Positions 1 to 9,847 of a stretch of DNA of 64,000 nucleotides are shown here, piece by piece (positions within the stretch are counted from its first letter, which is position 1; every line of letters starts with the position of its first letter). Both the position numbers and the translations under genes were made by a program. This DNA is from Nematostella vectensis (Eukaryota > Cnidaria > Anthozoa > Actiniaria > Edwardsiidae): the NCBI RefSeq assembly GCF_932526225.1, contig NC_064040.1:10518856-10582855 (forward strand), in the 5' to 3' direction. The notes under the pieces were generated by a model. That model did not search any database. It was not told the origin of the DNA and saw only the letters and a list, made by a program, of their open reading frames with translations.

Positions 1-96
1 ATTTTTGTGTTAAGCCACCTCGCAAAACATACTCATGCAAGAGTTTGATTTCAATGTTTGACTAACATGTTTGAATGTTTAGCCAGGCCTAAGTAC

Positions 97-1804
97 CTTT
101 GTAGTCTTGTCAGAGTCATCAGATGAAGCTGAGGTTGCATCACTGGGAGCACCATGTTGTTTCACTGGTAAGGGCTTCACAGGAAAATCCTCTTTAGTCT
201 TCTGAGGTAAGTGTTGGGCACTGGACTGATACTTTTCCAATTCTGACTTGAGCTGCTGTTTCAATTTCTCCATCACATCCAGAACAGGTGGAACAGCAGA
301 CGGGATACATACTTCTATCCCGGAATATAGATTTTTTGCCTGATAAAAAGAATTCATTTTAGATAATTTGTAGCATGGTACGATGGTAGACAAAAGTGCC
401 AATGCTAGTTTTTCCATAGCTAAAATGCCCCCACAATTTCTTCTACCCCAGTACAATGCTGTTCAACACAGACTGTTTTTCTATGAATTTGAGGATTGCT
501 CTATACACAATCTTAAGGGAGAAGAGGGCTACAGCAATTCAGTAATGAGTAGATAACGACATAGTTGACTAGCTGTACTGTATGTACTTACATCTGAAAG
601 GGACAGTTCTAGTAAGACGGGAGACTCTGAGTCTTCAGCAACCGGTGCCTGTAGTATACTGTCCAAGAGTAAAACTCCATTCAGGTCCTTACGAAGTCCA
701 ACAGTCTTCCCATCGGTCACTAGAAGTTTCTCAACTCCAGTGCAGAAACGACATTCAAGAATTCCTGTCTCCTGATAAGCATTTCCTGTCACAATGGAGG
801 AAAATATGTATCACTTTTTAGGGTTACAAAGGTAGAATGTTGCATTGCACTTAATTCGTCTTTAAGATAAATAAACGGAAAATTGGGAAAAATGGGTAAA
901 ATTGGTATAATCTGAAATAAAAAAAGTGGTGTACACTTGAAGCACTCTTCCAGGTAAATACTTTTATAATAATAATAATAAAAGTAATAGTAATAATAAT
1001 AACAATAATAATAATAATAATAATTTTCACAAGGGGATGGGTGCTTTTCTTATGAGCTATTAAAATATCTGAATACAGCTAGTAGTAAAGTACAGATGTA
1101 GATAGTTTAATAATTAAACCACTGGATGCAAGGCTGTAGCTTCAGCAAATCACTCAAATGAGAAAATAACAACAAGATAACATCCTATCATGAATGAGGA
1201 AAACAAGGTCTAAGATAAACTGTTGCATAACATTACTTCAGATTAAAATAAAATATCTAATGGCAAATGGCAAATGGCGCTCGGAAACCCAAATGTTGCA
1301 ATAATCATCCTGCCAGCCCTTGGTAAACATTGCGCAAGACCCTCGTCAATAAAATTAAATTTTGGTATTTCAGCGGCAGGAAGGGTAGAATTTGAAGCCA
1401 GCTACAATTATTATGATTGCTTCATCACATCATCAACCATCTGACTCTCGCCCAAGGGCAAACGCCAAGTTCATCAAGAAAACAACAACGATTCTCATTC
1501 AATCACTGACTTTAGCTCTTTCACATTTATCATTCAACGGCCCACTTGAGCAAAATTGAATCGATTAAAACCCATTTCACCATGCAATTCATCCTAACAT
1601 TTGAATAAAACGAGATGTGAGTGACTAACCTTCAAGTGACGTGCGTTTTAAAGTACGGCCCGAACTGACATCCAAGACCTCGACAGATCCATCCTCTAGT
1701 GTAGCGACAAAGCAGTGGGACGTTGGAGTGTAGGATATTGACGTTGGACGTCCATTAAATTGCAGACAACCTTCTTCCTGCAGGAACCACTCCTCGGCGG
1801 CCAT
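97..1804 (-). CDS. BIRC6: BIRC6 (BRUCE/Apollon) 5' end, partial: first three recognisable exons
   Basis: This is the start of a giant E2/E3 hybrid ubiquitin ligase that inhibits apoptosis; the rest lies beyond the left edge. Exon 1 is 1804-1630 (ATG at 1804, donor GTTAGT), exon 2 is 785-592 (donor GTAAGT), and exon 3 is about 420-97 (donor GTACTT). Exon 1 encodes a WD-like N-terminus (VATLEDGSVEVLDVSSG). Exon 2 contains VGLRKDLNGVLLLDSILQAP, which closely matches the vertebrate BIRC6 segment VGCRKDLNGILLLD as I recall it. Exon 3 is helical and ends in a Ser/Asp-rich stretch before the expected BIR domain. Exons 1 and 2 join in frame (G|GA). Exon 2 ends in phase 0 whereas the most obvious exon 3 acceptor (TTTTAG) would need phase 1, so a small exon may be missing or this boundary may be off. 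The BIR and UBC domains are not in the window. Confidence 0.8.
786..1629 (-). other. BIRC6 intron 1 with AAT-rich microsatellite
   Basis: The interval separates BIRC6 exons 1 and 2. An imperfect AAT/AATAAT microsatellite lies at about 966-1022. I see nothing else of note. Confidence 0.6.
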
Positions 1805-2361
1805 CTTACCTTCATCGTGGTATTAGCGGTGGGTACAAGGCCCCGCAGGTTATCCGACGACACAGGGAACCCATAATCAACATACCGCTCGTTTCGACTT
1901 ATAGACAAGTTACACTCGAAACACAATTAGACACTAAATTTTTAAGTCTACACAATAATTCAAAATGTAGAATACAAACTGAGAACTAAAGGAAAAATCG
2001 CAAAAAAAATATCTGGCCTAATTGCTGAAAAAAATATTAAAATAGTGTCCAGATCGGTTCCTGTAAATTTGAGAAAGTTTAATTAGAGGCGAATTTTCTC
2101 CTTCTATTTTATAGACCACGAAAAGCGATTAAAAGAGTGATTGTGTGACGAGTGACGAATATATAAACACGTATTGTGTGACATTTTGCACGTGGTTTCC
2201 CAGGCGTCTGACACTTCAAGCGCGTAGTCCTGCGAGCTCGTGGTGCAAAGTGTCAGTTGTTTTGGTTGGAACGTAATTCCCTTCAATGTTTATCTAGCGC
2301 TTCCGACTGCTCTCGACTCCTATACTACTCGCTACTGTTAGCTCAGAGAGAAGCTTGAAAT
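1805..2361. promoter_or_regulatory. Divergent promoter interval, BIRC6 / ParB-like zinc finger gene
   Basis: This 557-bp gap separates two start codons facing opposite ways. It should hold both 5' UTRs and promoters. I could not place a TATA box or transcription start with confidence. Confidence 0.45.
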
Positions 2362-3423
2362 ATGCCTTTGTCCTATTTTGTGCTTTTGAAGCCTTCTGAA
2401 ATCCGTTTTACTACAAATATAGTTGGTCGAATGTTCGACAATGGGTTACCCTTGACAGAAACATTGGCGCAACTAGTCAACGGTGAAATATTACTTGAAG
2501 ACATTCCTAAGATTGAGGTAGTTTGGTATCAGGAAAAATGGGAGTGGTACACGCTTAATAACAGGCGATTATGGGTGTTTAAAGAGCTCGAAAAGACTGG
2601 GAAATGCAAGCTAATAAAGACGAGAAGAAAGGAAAGAATTGAAAACATCATCGACTACCCAGCGATGCTTTACGGTTCAGCAAGTTTGGCTAAAATTTCG
2701 AGAAATGCTAGCCCGGCAAATCCTCGGCGAAGCCCTGCTCCATACAACAGCCCGTCGAGACGCTCAAAGTCGACCTCGAGGTCCCCAAGCAAAGAGAGAT
2801 GGAGTAAATTCAAGAGAGAACGTGTCGTCGCCTACGAGGAGCGGAACATAGCGGTGGAATATAGAGTTGAGAGAGGTGTTGACGTAAACATGGAAATCTC
2901 ACACCGTCCTCGCACAAATAGTTCAAGCAGTGATAACAATAACAGGCAACTCAGTCTTTACAACCCAGACAAGCCGTCAGACAAGATACTGCATTACCGA
3001 CAAGAGTCCCATGTTTCCAAGTTCCCTAAAAAGAGTTTCCGAAGCAATGTTCGCTTTCACCCATATCGCACTCCGAGATTGCTGAAACTAGAGTCGAATA
3101 TCATAGGGCGCGAAATTCAACCTTACAGCAAACCCCACTCATATGTATGCGGCGTGATCAGCTTCAGATTCTGGCAAAAAAAGCGCACGGAGTTTTTCCG
3201 AAGTATTTATTCCATTAGCAACGGAAGAGTTCGAGATCCCGCAAGGTACGCGCGGTCACTCTACACGTGTGGGGTCTGTTTCAAGAGCTTCAAGTCTCGA
3301 GTTTCTCTAGAACAGCATTCAGAGGAGCTCCTGCACTGGGCGTGTGTCAGGTGCGGGAAGTTCTTCACCAGTCCTACAGCCCTTGGTCAGCACAAGCTAG
3401 CGCTGGGACATTCTGTGTTTTGA
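2362..3423 (+). CDS. ParB/sulfiredoxin-like domain protein with two C-terminal C2H2 zinc fingers (353 aa)
   Basis: This is an intronless gene with an ATG start. Residues about 14-87 have the signature of ParB-like folds found in scattered eukaryotes: an IRFT start, an IPKIEVVW strand and the motif WYTLNNRRLWVFKELEKTGKC. The middle (about 110-200) is Ser/Arg/Pro-rich and basic, probably disordered. The C-terminus (about 302-351) has two C2H2 fingers: CGVC with a following H-x5-H, and CVRC with H-x6-H in TALGQHKLALGH. The family (DNRRLWVF proteins) is known, but its function in animals is not established to my knowledge. Nucleic-acid binding is inferred from the fingers and the basic linker. 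It lies divergently next to BIRC6. No polyadenylation site was fixed, although AATAAA-like sites occur near 3,935. Confidence 0.75.
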   Translation: MPLSYFVLLKPSEIRFTTNIVGRMFDNGLPLTETLAQLVNGEILLEDIPKIEVVWYQEKWEWYTLNNRRLWVFKELEKTGKCKLIKTRRKERIENIIDYPAMLYGSASLAKISRNASPANPRRSPAPYNSPSRRSKSTSRSPSKERWSKFKRERVVAYEERNIAVEYRVERGVDVNMEISHRPRTNSSSSDNNNRQLSLYNPDKPSDKILHYRQESHVSKFPKKSFRSNVRFHPYRTPRLLKLESNIIGREIQPYSKPHSYVCGVISFRFWQKKRTEFFRSIYSISNGRVRDPARYARSLYTCGVCFKSFKSRVSLEQHSEELLHWACVRCGKFFTSPTALGQHKLALGHSVF

Positions 3424-4399
3424 GCACACCCTCGTCACTTTGCTTGGTGAACTAGGATAACTTATGGTGTATGGAGACATTGTTATAGTGACAGACATGT
3501 GTAGTAAAGGACTTACTGTCCTACAGCCCTTGTTCAGCTACAGCTTTCACGGCCTAGCCGCTACACAGGCTATCACGTGCACATGTTTTAACGCACCCTC
3601 ATTCCTCTTTACCCAAGTCATGTGATATAAGACATATAATGAGTGACATTGTGAACAATGAATTCTGTCAATGAATAACATCATACCAAACCATGTTTAC
3701 AGTATAAGTGTCTGAAATGATTTCTTTGTCTAACTGGGAAGCACACGTTTAATGTTCTCTGAGGAACTTTGCAAAATTTAATAAGAAACTCTGGTTTCCT
3801 GTTGGCTCATCAATGTTACAAAAAAATGTCTCAAATATTGAAAAAAAACGTTATCGTTCGGATTCAGTGTTTTTATTGGATGTTGAGCTTAGTTATCGTT
3901 CGATCATGTTTTTCCTGAAAAATGTGAAAAACCTAATAAATAAAATAAATTTGTTGACATTTATTTAAATATTTTATTTATTGTGACCTAGCCTGTGTTG
4001 CAACCGGAATAAATACTGACATAGTTTGACATCTCGGGATAAATGAGGCAAACTTCACGATTTTAGCCGACTTCGGCTCTGTGATAGTTATCGCTGCCCT
4101 GCGACGGTGCGATGATTAAGCCAGGAAACGCTCCATTTAATTTGCTATTACTTCAGAATTGGAAATCTCACGCGCACTCTTCGATACTTATTGATCTGTA
4201 AATAAAAGTTCGTGCGGTCAGCGTGACATTTATTTATCTCTTGCGTGACGTGAGGTACCTCGTGATGCATCATGAGACCGTACAGGAAATTTCCCCGAAA
4301 TAACACAGTATGTTAGCCTTCTATACCGATACAAACCTCTTACCGATATAAACCTAGCTCTGAGAATACCTTATCGCAAGTAAACAAGGAGAATCGGGT
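3424..4399. other. Intergenic spacer, no gene seen
   Basis: This stretch lies between the zinc finger gene and the CRT-like gene. It holds AT-rich sequence with several AATAAA-type motifs near 3,935-3,950 (possible 3' end of the upstream gene) and presumably the promoter of the downstream gene. No open frame worth reporting. Confidence 0.5.
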
Positions 4400-7300
4400 A
4401 TGGCCATAGTAATGGATCCGAAAGACTACGATTATGACGCCCCTATCCAATATATCAACAAGAAGCGTTTTAATTTCGGGCTGTGCGAGGTCCCCCTGTA
4501 CTGGGCGAACATTCTGTTTGCCTTCCTAGCAGTAGCAGGTCAAGTTGGGCAGAACGTTTCTCTCCCTTTGTGGCTAGTAGCAACCAAGGAGTTCAGTACA
4601 CCTAGCGGAAATCACACAACACTGCATGCAACTGATACAACCGGAGAGATGGACGCGTATTTCGTTGTATCTTTCGCTAGCATGTGCTTTGTGGTGATTT
4701 TCGGGATCGCAATTTTGGTGATGAGATTCGCTAAACCTGGGATGATAGGCGAAACAGAGCGGATGTTCCCGCATACCATTTTGTTTGGTGTGGGTCTGTG
4801 CGATGCGTTGAATGGTTCTTTGGTGGTGTTTGCGAGTCCACCAAGTCGTACTGCACCTTACCTACAAGCTATTCTAGGGAACTTCATCATCCCCCTGACC
4901 ATTGTTCTAAGGTATGAGCGCCTTAGTTGCGCGCCTGTGTATATGTACAGTTCACCCTTGCCTTTCACCGTTCGATTCTATATTGTTTGGTTAAGGCCTA
5001 TACAATGACTATAGCCCTTAAAAATTGAGTGTTCATTCATTTGCCATTTGCCCTCCGTGCTTCAATTTTGCAATCTTAGAGCTACAGTTTAGTTTGTTTA
5101 GTCATTCATCAGGCCCTTTCGTATGTGCTGAAAGGCATACAGTTGAGTGCATATTCCGAGCGTTTCTATTAAGGGTCTGGATGGGGTTAACCGACGAGCG
5201 ACAAACGGCCTATGAAGTAACCGACTACCGACAAAACATGAAAAAAAAAGCTAGGAAAAGACTAGCGACAAACGATTTACCGGTATTTTGTGGCTGTCCG
5301 TATTTTAGTTATTTACTTTCATTATCAATCTACATTAGTCCAGCCATTTCAGCATTTCCTGTTGCATCAACTTATTATTACTTATCAATTATCAATAATG
5401 TTTAATCTAATGAAATCTGGTACTAAAGCGAATACAAACTTAGATTTTCCGACCCATAATCCTAATTTAACTGACTACCGACTTGCAGACCCTTCACCCC
5501 CCCACCCCTCCCCCAACATAGACCCGGAAGGACCCCGATTCTAAGACAAAGTGCCTATTCGCCCTCTCTACACGTTAGATGACATGGCGCTTAAAAGTTA
5601 TCACTTTTGGCTTGCAGGTTTTTCGTGTTGAGAAAGAAGCCCACGATACTCAAGTTTGTTTGCGGAATGCTGGTTCTCTTGGCTCTGTTCATCTGTCTCT
5701 TGCCCTCCATTTTCCCGAAGCAGCTCGACCCCAGTCCCAAGGGGGCTGGAGAGGGGGCGAGCGGCCTAGCGGGCGTCCTATGGCCGATCTGTTTTATGCT
5801 CGGATTCGTAAGTGAGATACTCTATTAAAGCCGCATTGTCACCAGTTTACTTTCGGTCGATTACCTAACAATATCCGATGGTTTTTAACGGAAAACGCGA
5901 AAAATATTTCAAAATATTGAAAGCAGTGTGTCTATTGGAAGTTTCTTTGAGGATGTGATTGATAATTTAGAGCGGATGGCGTGTTAAATATCTCGGATTC
6001 TAAAAGATTCTTTTGTCTTTTAATGGTTGAGGTTTCCGTCGGACCTCCGGAAGTAAACTGGTGACAATTCGGCTTTAACCCTGGGTGCCAGAGGCCTGTC
6101 GCGAGTGACATGCCCATGCACCTTTTTTTAGGCCGCAACAAGCCATCGCTCGATTCTTCGGGTCACTCGTTCGTCGAGCTTTTGATTGCCCGACAGCGCA
6201 GGAACTTCTGACACCCAGTGTATTAAACAAAAGCATAAGATTTTTTTATAAGTATCATAGTCATGGAAAGCAAAGAGCATCCTAGGAGATCCATGAGCGT
6301 AGGGTACATACGAAACTACACGGAAAGCGAGGCACAAAAAGAGGGGGGCAAGGACCCATGGGCGTTAGTGTTATGTGCGGAGCGGAAACTGGGAAAGGGG
6401 GTGCAACAAAAGATCAAGGGAGGAGATCCTGGATCCGCGCCTAGCGCTCTGACCTATGTCACGCGAAGCGCTCTAACCTATGTCACGCAAAACGTCCTGA
6501 TCTATGACACGCAAGGCGCTCTGACCTATGTCACGCGAAGCGCTATGACCTATGTCACGCAAGGCGCTCTGACCTATGTCACGCGAAGCGCTATGACCTA
6601 TGTCACGCAAAGCGCTCTGACCTTTGTCACGCAAAGCGCTCTGACCCATTTCACACAAAACGCTCTGACCTATGTCACGCAAAACGCTTTGTCTAAAACA
6701 TATTGTCTGGAAAGGAGAGTAGCTTCTCTCATCCTTTTCATTGCTATTTAGAATATGAACCAGCAAACCCCACCCTTCCATCCCCAGGTACCTGCCGCGG
6801 CGATGAATGTCATCGAGGAGAAAGGACTGAAAATGCAGAACATTATGTCGCGGAAGGGAATCAACATCGTGTACTTCTTGTTTTGGGAGTCGGTGTACCA
6901 GCTACTCTGCGTGCTAGCACTCTTCTGGGTGGACATCATACCTAGCTATGGCTTTGCCAACAGCATCAGTCAGTTTTGGAAAAAGTAAGTGCATGGACTG
7001 GATTTGAGTTATTTCCGTGCTCGACGATGCTGCGCTCTTCTTCGATTGTTAAAAAACTATACCACGCTTGCAGTGACCACTGGGATGCTGAGCATGGAGC
7101 GATGTGTTTCACCCGTACAGTATATATAAAACATATATCTCTCAAACCCTTCCTACCCATCTCTCTACTCTAACACTTCCATCCCGTCCCCCTGTTTCAC
7201 AAATTGCGTGTCCGTATCTTCTCTGTCCAGTTGGAGCTTTGGTTTCCGATGTTTTTTCGGCGGCGCGGGCTGTAACGGCGTGCCTGGGACCAGAGGAACA

Positions 7301-9847
7301 GTTTTCGTCGTCACGTACACGATCTCGTATATCGGCGGCGGGTTTTTGTTACGTTACGCAGAAGGAGCCACCTTATTGGCTATTGTAACGGTAAGTCAAA
7401 TCACATGACCTAGCTTCTAAACAAGGGTCTGGGTAATTTTTGTCTATGCAGATATCGTTTCCATGGTATTCTCGGTCGACTTAAGAGTTTTGGGGTTGGA
7501 GAACCTCTCCCCCCCCCCCCCCCCCCCCTAGAGGAATTCTAGCATTGTTTGTGTGTATATTTGTTTGTTGTTTTTGTCTCCTTGGGCAAGGTAGTTTTGC
7601 GGGCTCTGATTTCTCTGTGTACGACGCGCGTAACACAGACTTTACCGATATAAACATGACGGCAAATTTTTAAAGCCTTTGTCGAGAATCTTTTGGCAAC
7701 TTCTTGGTAGGCCTTCCAAGCAATTTTGCAGAAGAATTATAATTTGTGACTGCTAGTGTGGCAGTATTCTGATTATAATTGCAAAATCGAGCCCGGGGGA
7801 TGGAGGAGCTTTTCCTGTTATAGCAGAACCTCGTGTTTAAACACAGCGCTTACATTATGGGTTCTTTTTCGTTCCCAGTCTCTCGTAACTCCACTCGGCT
7901 TTATCTTCTGGACTCTGTTTGACTCTTCACCTTTCAAGTGGCATCCGGTTGGTCACGTGTCCACTTGGTATGCCCTTGGCGCGCTAGGCCTCATGGTTCC
8001 AGCTATATTTTTCTACAACTTTGGGTAAGATTGAACTTTTTGTACACACCCTAACGAAAAGAGGTCAGAATCCAATTGGCTTTTTGTTGCATCAAGGGTA
8101 TCTTATAAATGACACCCGACTCTGCTCTGAAGGCCCTGGCGCGTAAATAGGGGGGGGGGAGGGCGCTGGATGCGCGCGCAGCCCCCCTTCCCCCATTATG
8201 CTTATCCGACAAATATGTTAACTTGGATAAAGGAAGAAGGGGGGACTGGTCCGACTCATCACTATTTAAAACAATGTCTGGTATTATGTGAACTTTAGAA
8301 TAGACTGTGCTAGCGTCCCGTCTTGGCCCGACTGGTGCCAATGTGTGTATGCTAGTGTGCTTCTAAAGTTCACATTTATGTATACATACTCGCAAGGATA
8401 GTTTGGCTATCCGACGGAGTTTTAGACTAGCAAAGGTCGCATGCGTGATCCGCACAATTGGCATCACGCTAGCCCGGTCGCAGCTCTAGATCCCACATGG
8501 ATCTAAGCTGTGGTTTAAAGCACTTCGTTCGAGTCGAAGTCGCCCTGCAGTTTTTTTTGCCGATGAAGTTTAACTGAGGCAAACCGGCTATGCCATGCTG
8601 ACGAGTCCTAATAAGGACGAAACAGCTGTCCATGGTTGCCGAACTGCACGGGTAATAGACTGTGCTAGCGTCCCGTCTTGGCCCGACTGGTGCCAATGTG
8701 TGTATGCTAGTGTGCTTCTAAAGTTCACATTTATGTATACATACTCGCAAGGATAGTTTGGCTATCCGACGGAGTTTTAGACTAGCAAAGGTCGCATGCG
8801 TGATCCGCACAATTGGCATCACGCTAGCCCGGTCGCAGCTCTAGATCCCACATGGATCTAAGCTGTGGTTTAAAGCACTTCGTTCGAGTCGAAGTCGCCC
8901 TGCAGTTTTTTTTGCCGATGAAGTTTAACTGAGGCAAACCGGCTATGCCATGCTGACGAGTCCTAATAAGGACGAAACAGCTGTCCATGGTTGCCGAACT
9001 GCACGGGTAATAGACTGTGCTAGCGTCCCGTCTTGGCCCGACTGGTGCCAATGTGTGTATGCTAGTGTGCTTCTAAAGTTCACATTTATGTATACATACT
9101 CGCAAGGATAGTTTGGCTATCCGACGGAGTTTTAGACTAGCAAAGGTCGCATGCGTGATCCGCACAATTGGCATCACGCTAGCCCGGTCGCAGCTCTAGA
9201 TCCCACATGGATCTAAGCTGTGGTTTAAAGCACTTCGTTCGAGTCGAAGTCGCCCTGCAGTTTTTTTTGCCGATGAAGTTTAACTGAGGCAAACCGGCTA
9301 TGCCATGCTGACGAGTCCTAATAAGGACGAAACAGCTGTCCATGGTTGCCGAACTGCACGGGTAATAGACTGTGCTAGCGTCCCGTCTTGGCCCGACTGG
9401 TGCCAATGTGTGTATGCTAGTGTGCTTCTAAAGTTCACATTCTGGTATTATGAGGCAACTCATAATGAAAAGGACGGAAAGAATGGGTTACCTGTGGCGA
9501 AATTGTGGAGGAGGAGACTAAGGAGAAGTAGCGTTTCCGGTTTGTCACTTACCAATCCTTTTTTTTTTTCTTTTTCTTTCTTTGAGATGCCTGCGGAGGA
9601 GGCTAGTCTGGTATTTCTGTGGTATAATAATCGTGATTATGTTTTCGTATTAAAAAATTTCCCCCGCGTTTTACTCAATTGCAACGTATTCATGGTGTCC
9701 CTCAAATTTTTTGCCTTTCCTCTTTCTAGATCACCTGAGGTTGAACGCGAGTTGAGAGTTCGTGAAGCGGTCGATCCGCCCTATGAATACCGACCGGATT
9801 CACCAGGACTACGGGCTAACGAAACTGACCCTCTCATTCGCACATAG
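4400..9847 (+). CDS. CRT-like (chloroquine resistance transporter family) multi-pass membrane protein, 6 exons, 440 aa
   Basis: The product is a drug/metabolite-type transporter with about ten transmembrane helices. Exons: 4400-4911, 5618-5807, 6788-6984, 7231-7390, 7879-8024, 9730-9847 (TAG). All internal donors are GTAAG or GTATG type and every junction keeps frame, giving 440 codons, close to the usual ~420-450 aa. Diagnostic segments are VVFASPPSRTAPYLQAILGN in exon 1 and the GFIFWTLFDSS helix in exon 5. CRT proteins in protists and plants sit in digestive vacuole, lysosome or plastid membranes and export peptides, glutathione or amino acids; a lysosomal location here is inference. The C-terminal tail ends in NETDPLIRT, an acidic-dileucine-like signal (ETDPLI) that would fit lysosomal sorting. 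Introns carry a transposon-like repeat (intron 1), a 24-bp minisatellite (intron 2) and the hammerhead array (intron 5). Confidence 0.88.
5170..5542 (-). repeat. Interspersed repeat rich in CGGTAGTCGGTTA-type motifs (copy A)
   Basis: This segment contains several degenerate copies of the motif CCGACTACCGACAA or its complement. It matches, in opposite orientation, a segment at 45,145-45,541. Shared landmarks include CATGTTTTG next to GGTAGTCGG, GCAACAGGAAAT and a C-rich end. It is a non-coding mobile repeat of unknown class in intron 1 of the CRT-like gene. Confidence 0.6.
6443..6695 (+). repeat. 24-bp minisatellite, about 10.5 units
   Basis: Tandem units follow the pattern AGCGCTCTGACCTATGTCAC plus GCRA, with substitutions. 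Ten complete units run from 6443 to 6682 and a partial one follows. The 24-bp period is a multiple of three, which produces long but meaningless open frames on both strands. It lies in intron 2 of the CRT-like gene. Confidence 0.9.
8277..8288 (+). repeat. Target-site duplication, left copy
   Basis: The 12-bp sequence TCTGGTATTATG is repeated exactly at 9441-9452, on the other side of the hammerhead array. This is what an insertion by retrotransposition would leave. Confidence 0.8.
8585..8641 (+). ncRNA. Type I hammerhead ribozyme, copy 1
   Basis: The conserved core CTGACGA (8598-8604) is followed by stem II GTCC/GGAC with loop TAATAA, then GAAA (8619-8622), a minimal stem III (CAGCTG) and the cleavage triplet GTC ending at 8630. 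Stem I is formed by CCATG (8593-8597) with CATGG (8631-8635). An internal loop (TATG opposite TT) and an outer helix CGGC/GCCG follow. All universally conserved core bases are present. Predicted cleavage is after C8630. The internal loop of stem I and loop 2 are placed for the tertiary contact typical of active hammerheads. Confidence 0.88.
8940..8996 (+). ncRNA. Type I hammerhead ribozyme, copy 2
   Basis: Identical to copy 1 over the core and stems, offset by exactly 355 bp. Predicted cleavage is after C8985. Together with copy 1 this would release a 355-nt monomer. Confidence 0.88.
9295..9351 (+). ncRNA. Type I hammerhead ribozyme, copy 3
   Basis: Identical to copies 1 and 2 over the core and stems, offset by a further 355 bp. 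Predicted cleavage is after C9340, releasing a second 355-nt monomer and leaving a 100-nt tail. Confidence 0.88.
9441..9452 (+). repeat. Target-site duplication, right copy
   Basis: Exact copy of the 12 bp at 8277-8288, immediately after the end of the hammerhead array. Confidence 0.8.

Larger units (their letters stand above)
8289..9440 (+). mobile_element. Retrozyme-like tandem array, 355-bp units with hammerhead ribozymes
   Basis: Homology between units starts at 8299 and ends at 9440, which is 3.2 units of exactly 355 bp, nearly identical to one another. Each complete unit has a type I hammerhead motif. Using the cleavage sites as borders, the array has a partial unit (8299-8630), two full 355-nt units (8631-8985 and 8986-9340) and a 100-nt tail. 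A 10-nt stretch at 8289-8298 is complementary to the tail. The array is flanked by a perfect 12-bp target duplication. This architecture matches animal retrozymes: non-coding, short, tandem, ribozyme-bearing and probably mobilised in trans. The only open frames (75 aa on the minus strand) are by-products. The array lies in intron 5 of the CRT-like gene, in the transcribed orientation. Confidence 0.87.

Noticed and set aside
6263-6781. Two overlapping repeat proteins on both strands
   Set aside because: The 24-bp minisatellite period is a multiple of three, so both strands stay open. It lies inside a CRT-like gene intron.
8469-9406. Three identical 75-codon minus-strand open frames (MAPVGPRRDAS...)
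   Set aside because: They are antisense to the hammerhead units and repeat because the unit repeats. They have no domain and non-coding ribozyme structure explains the conservation.
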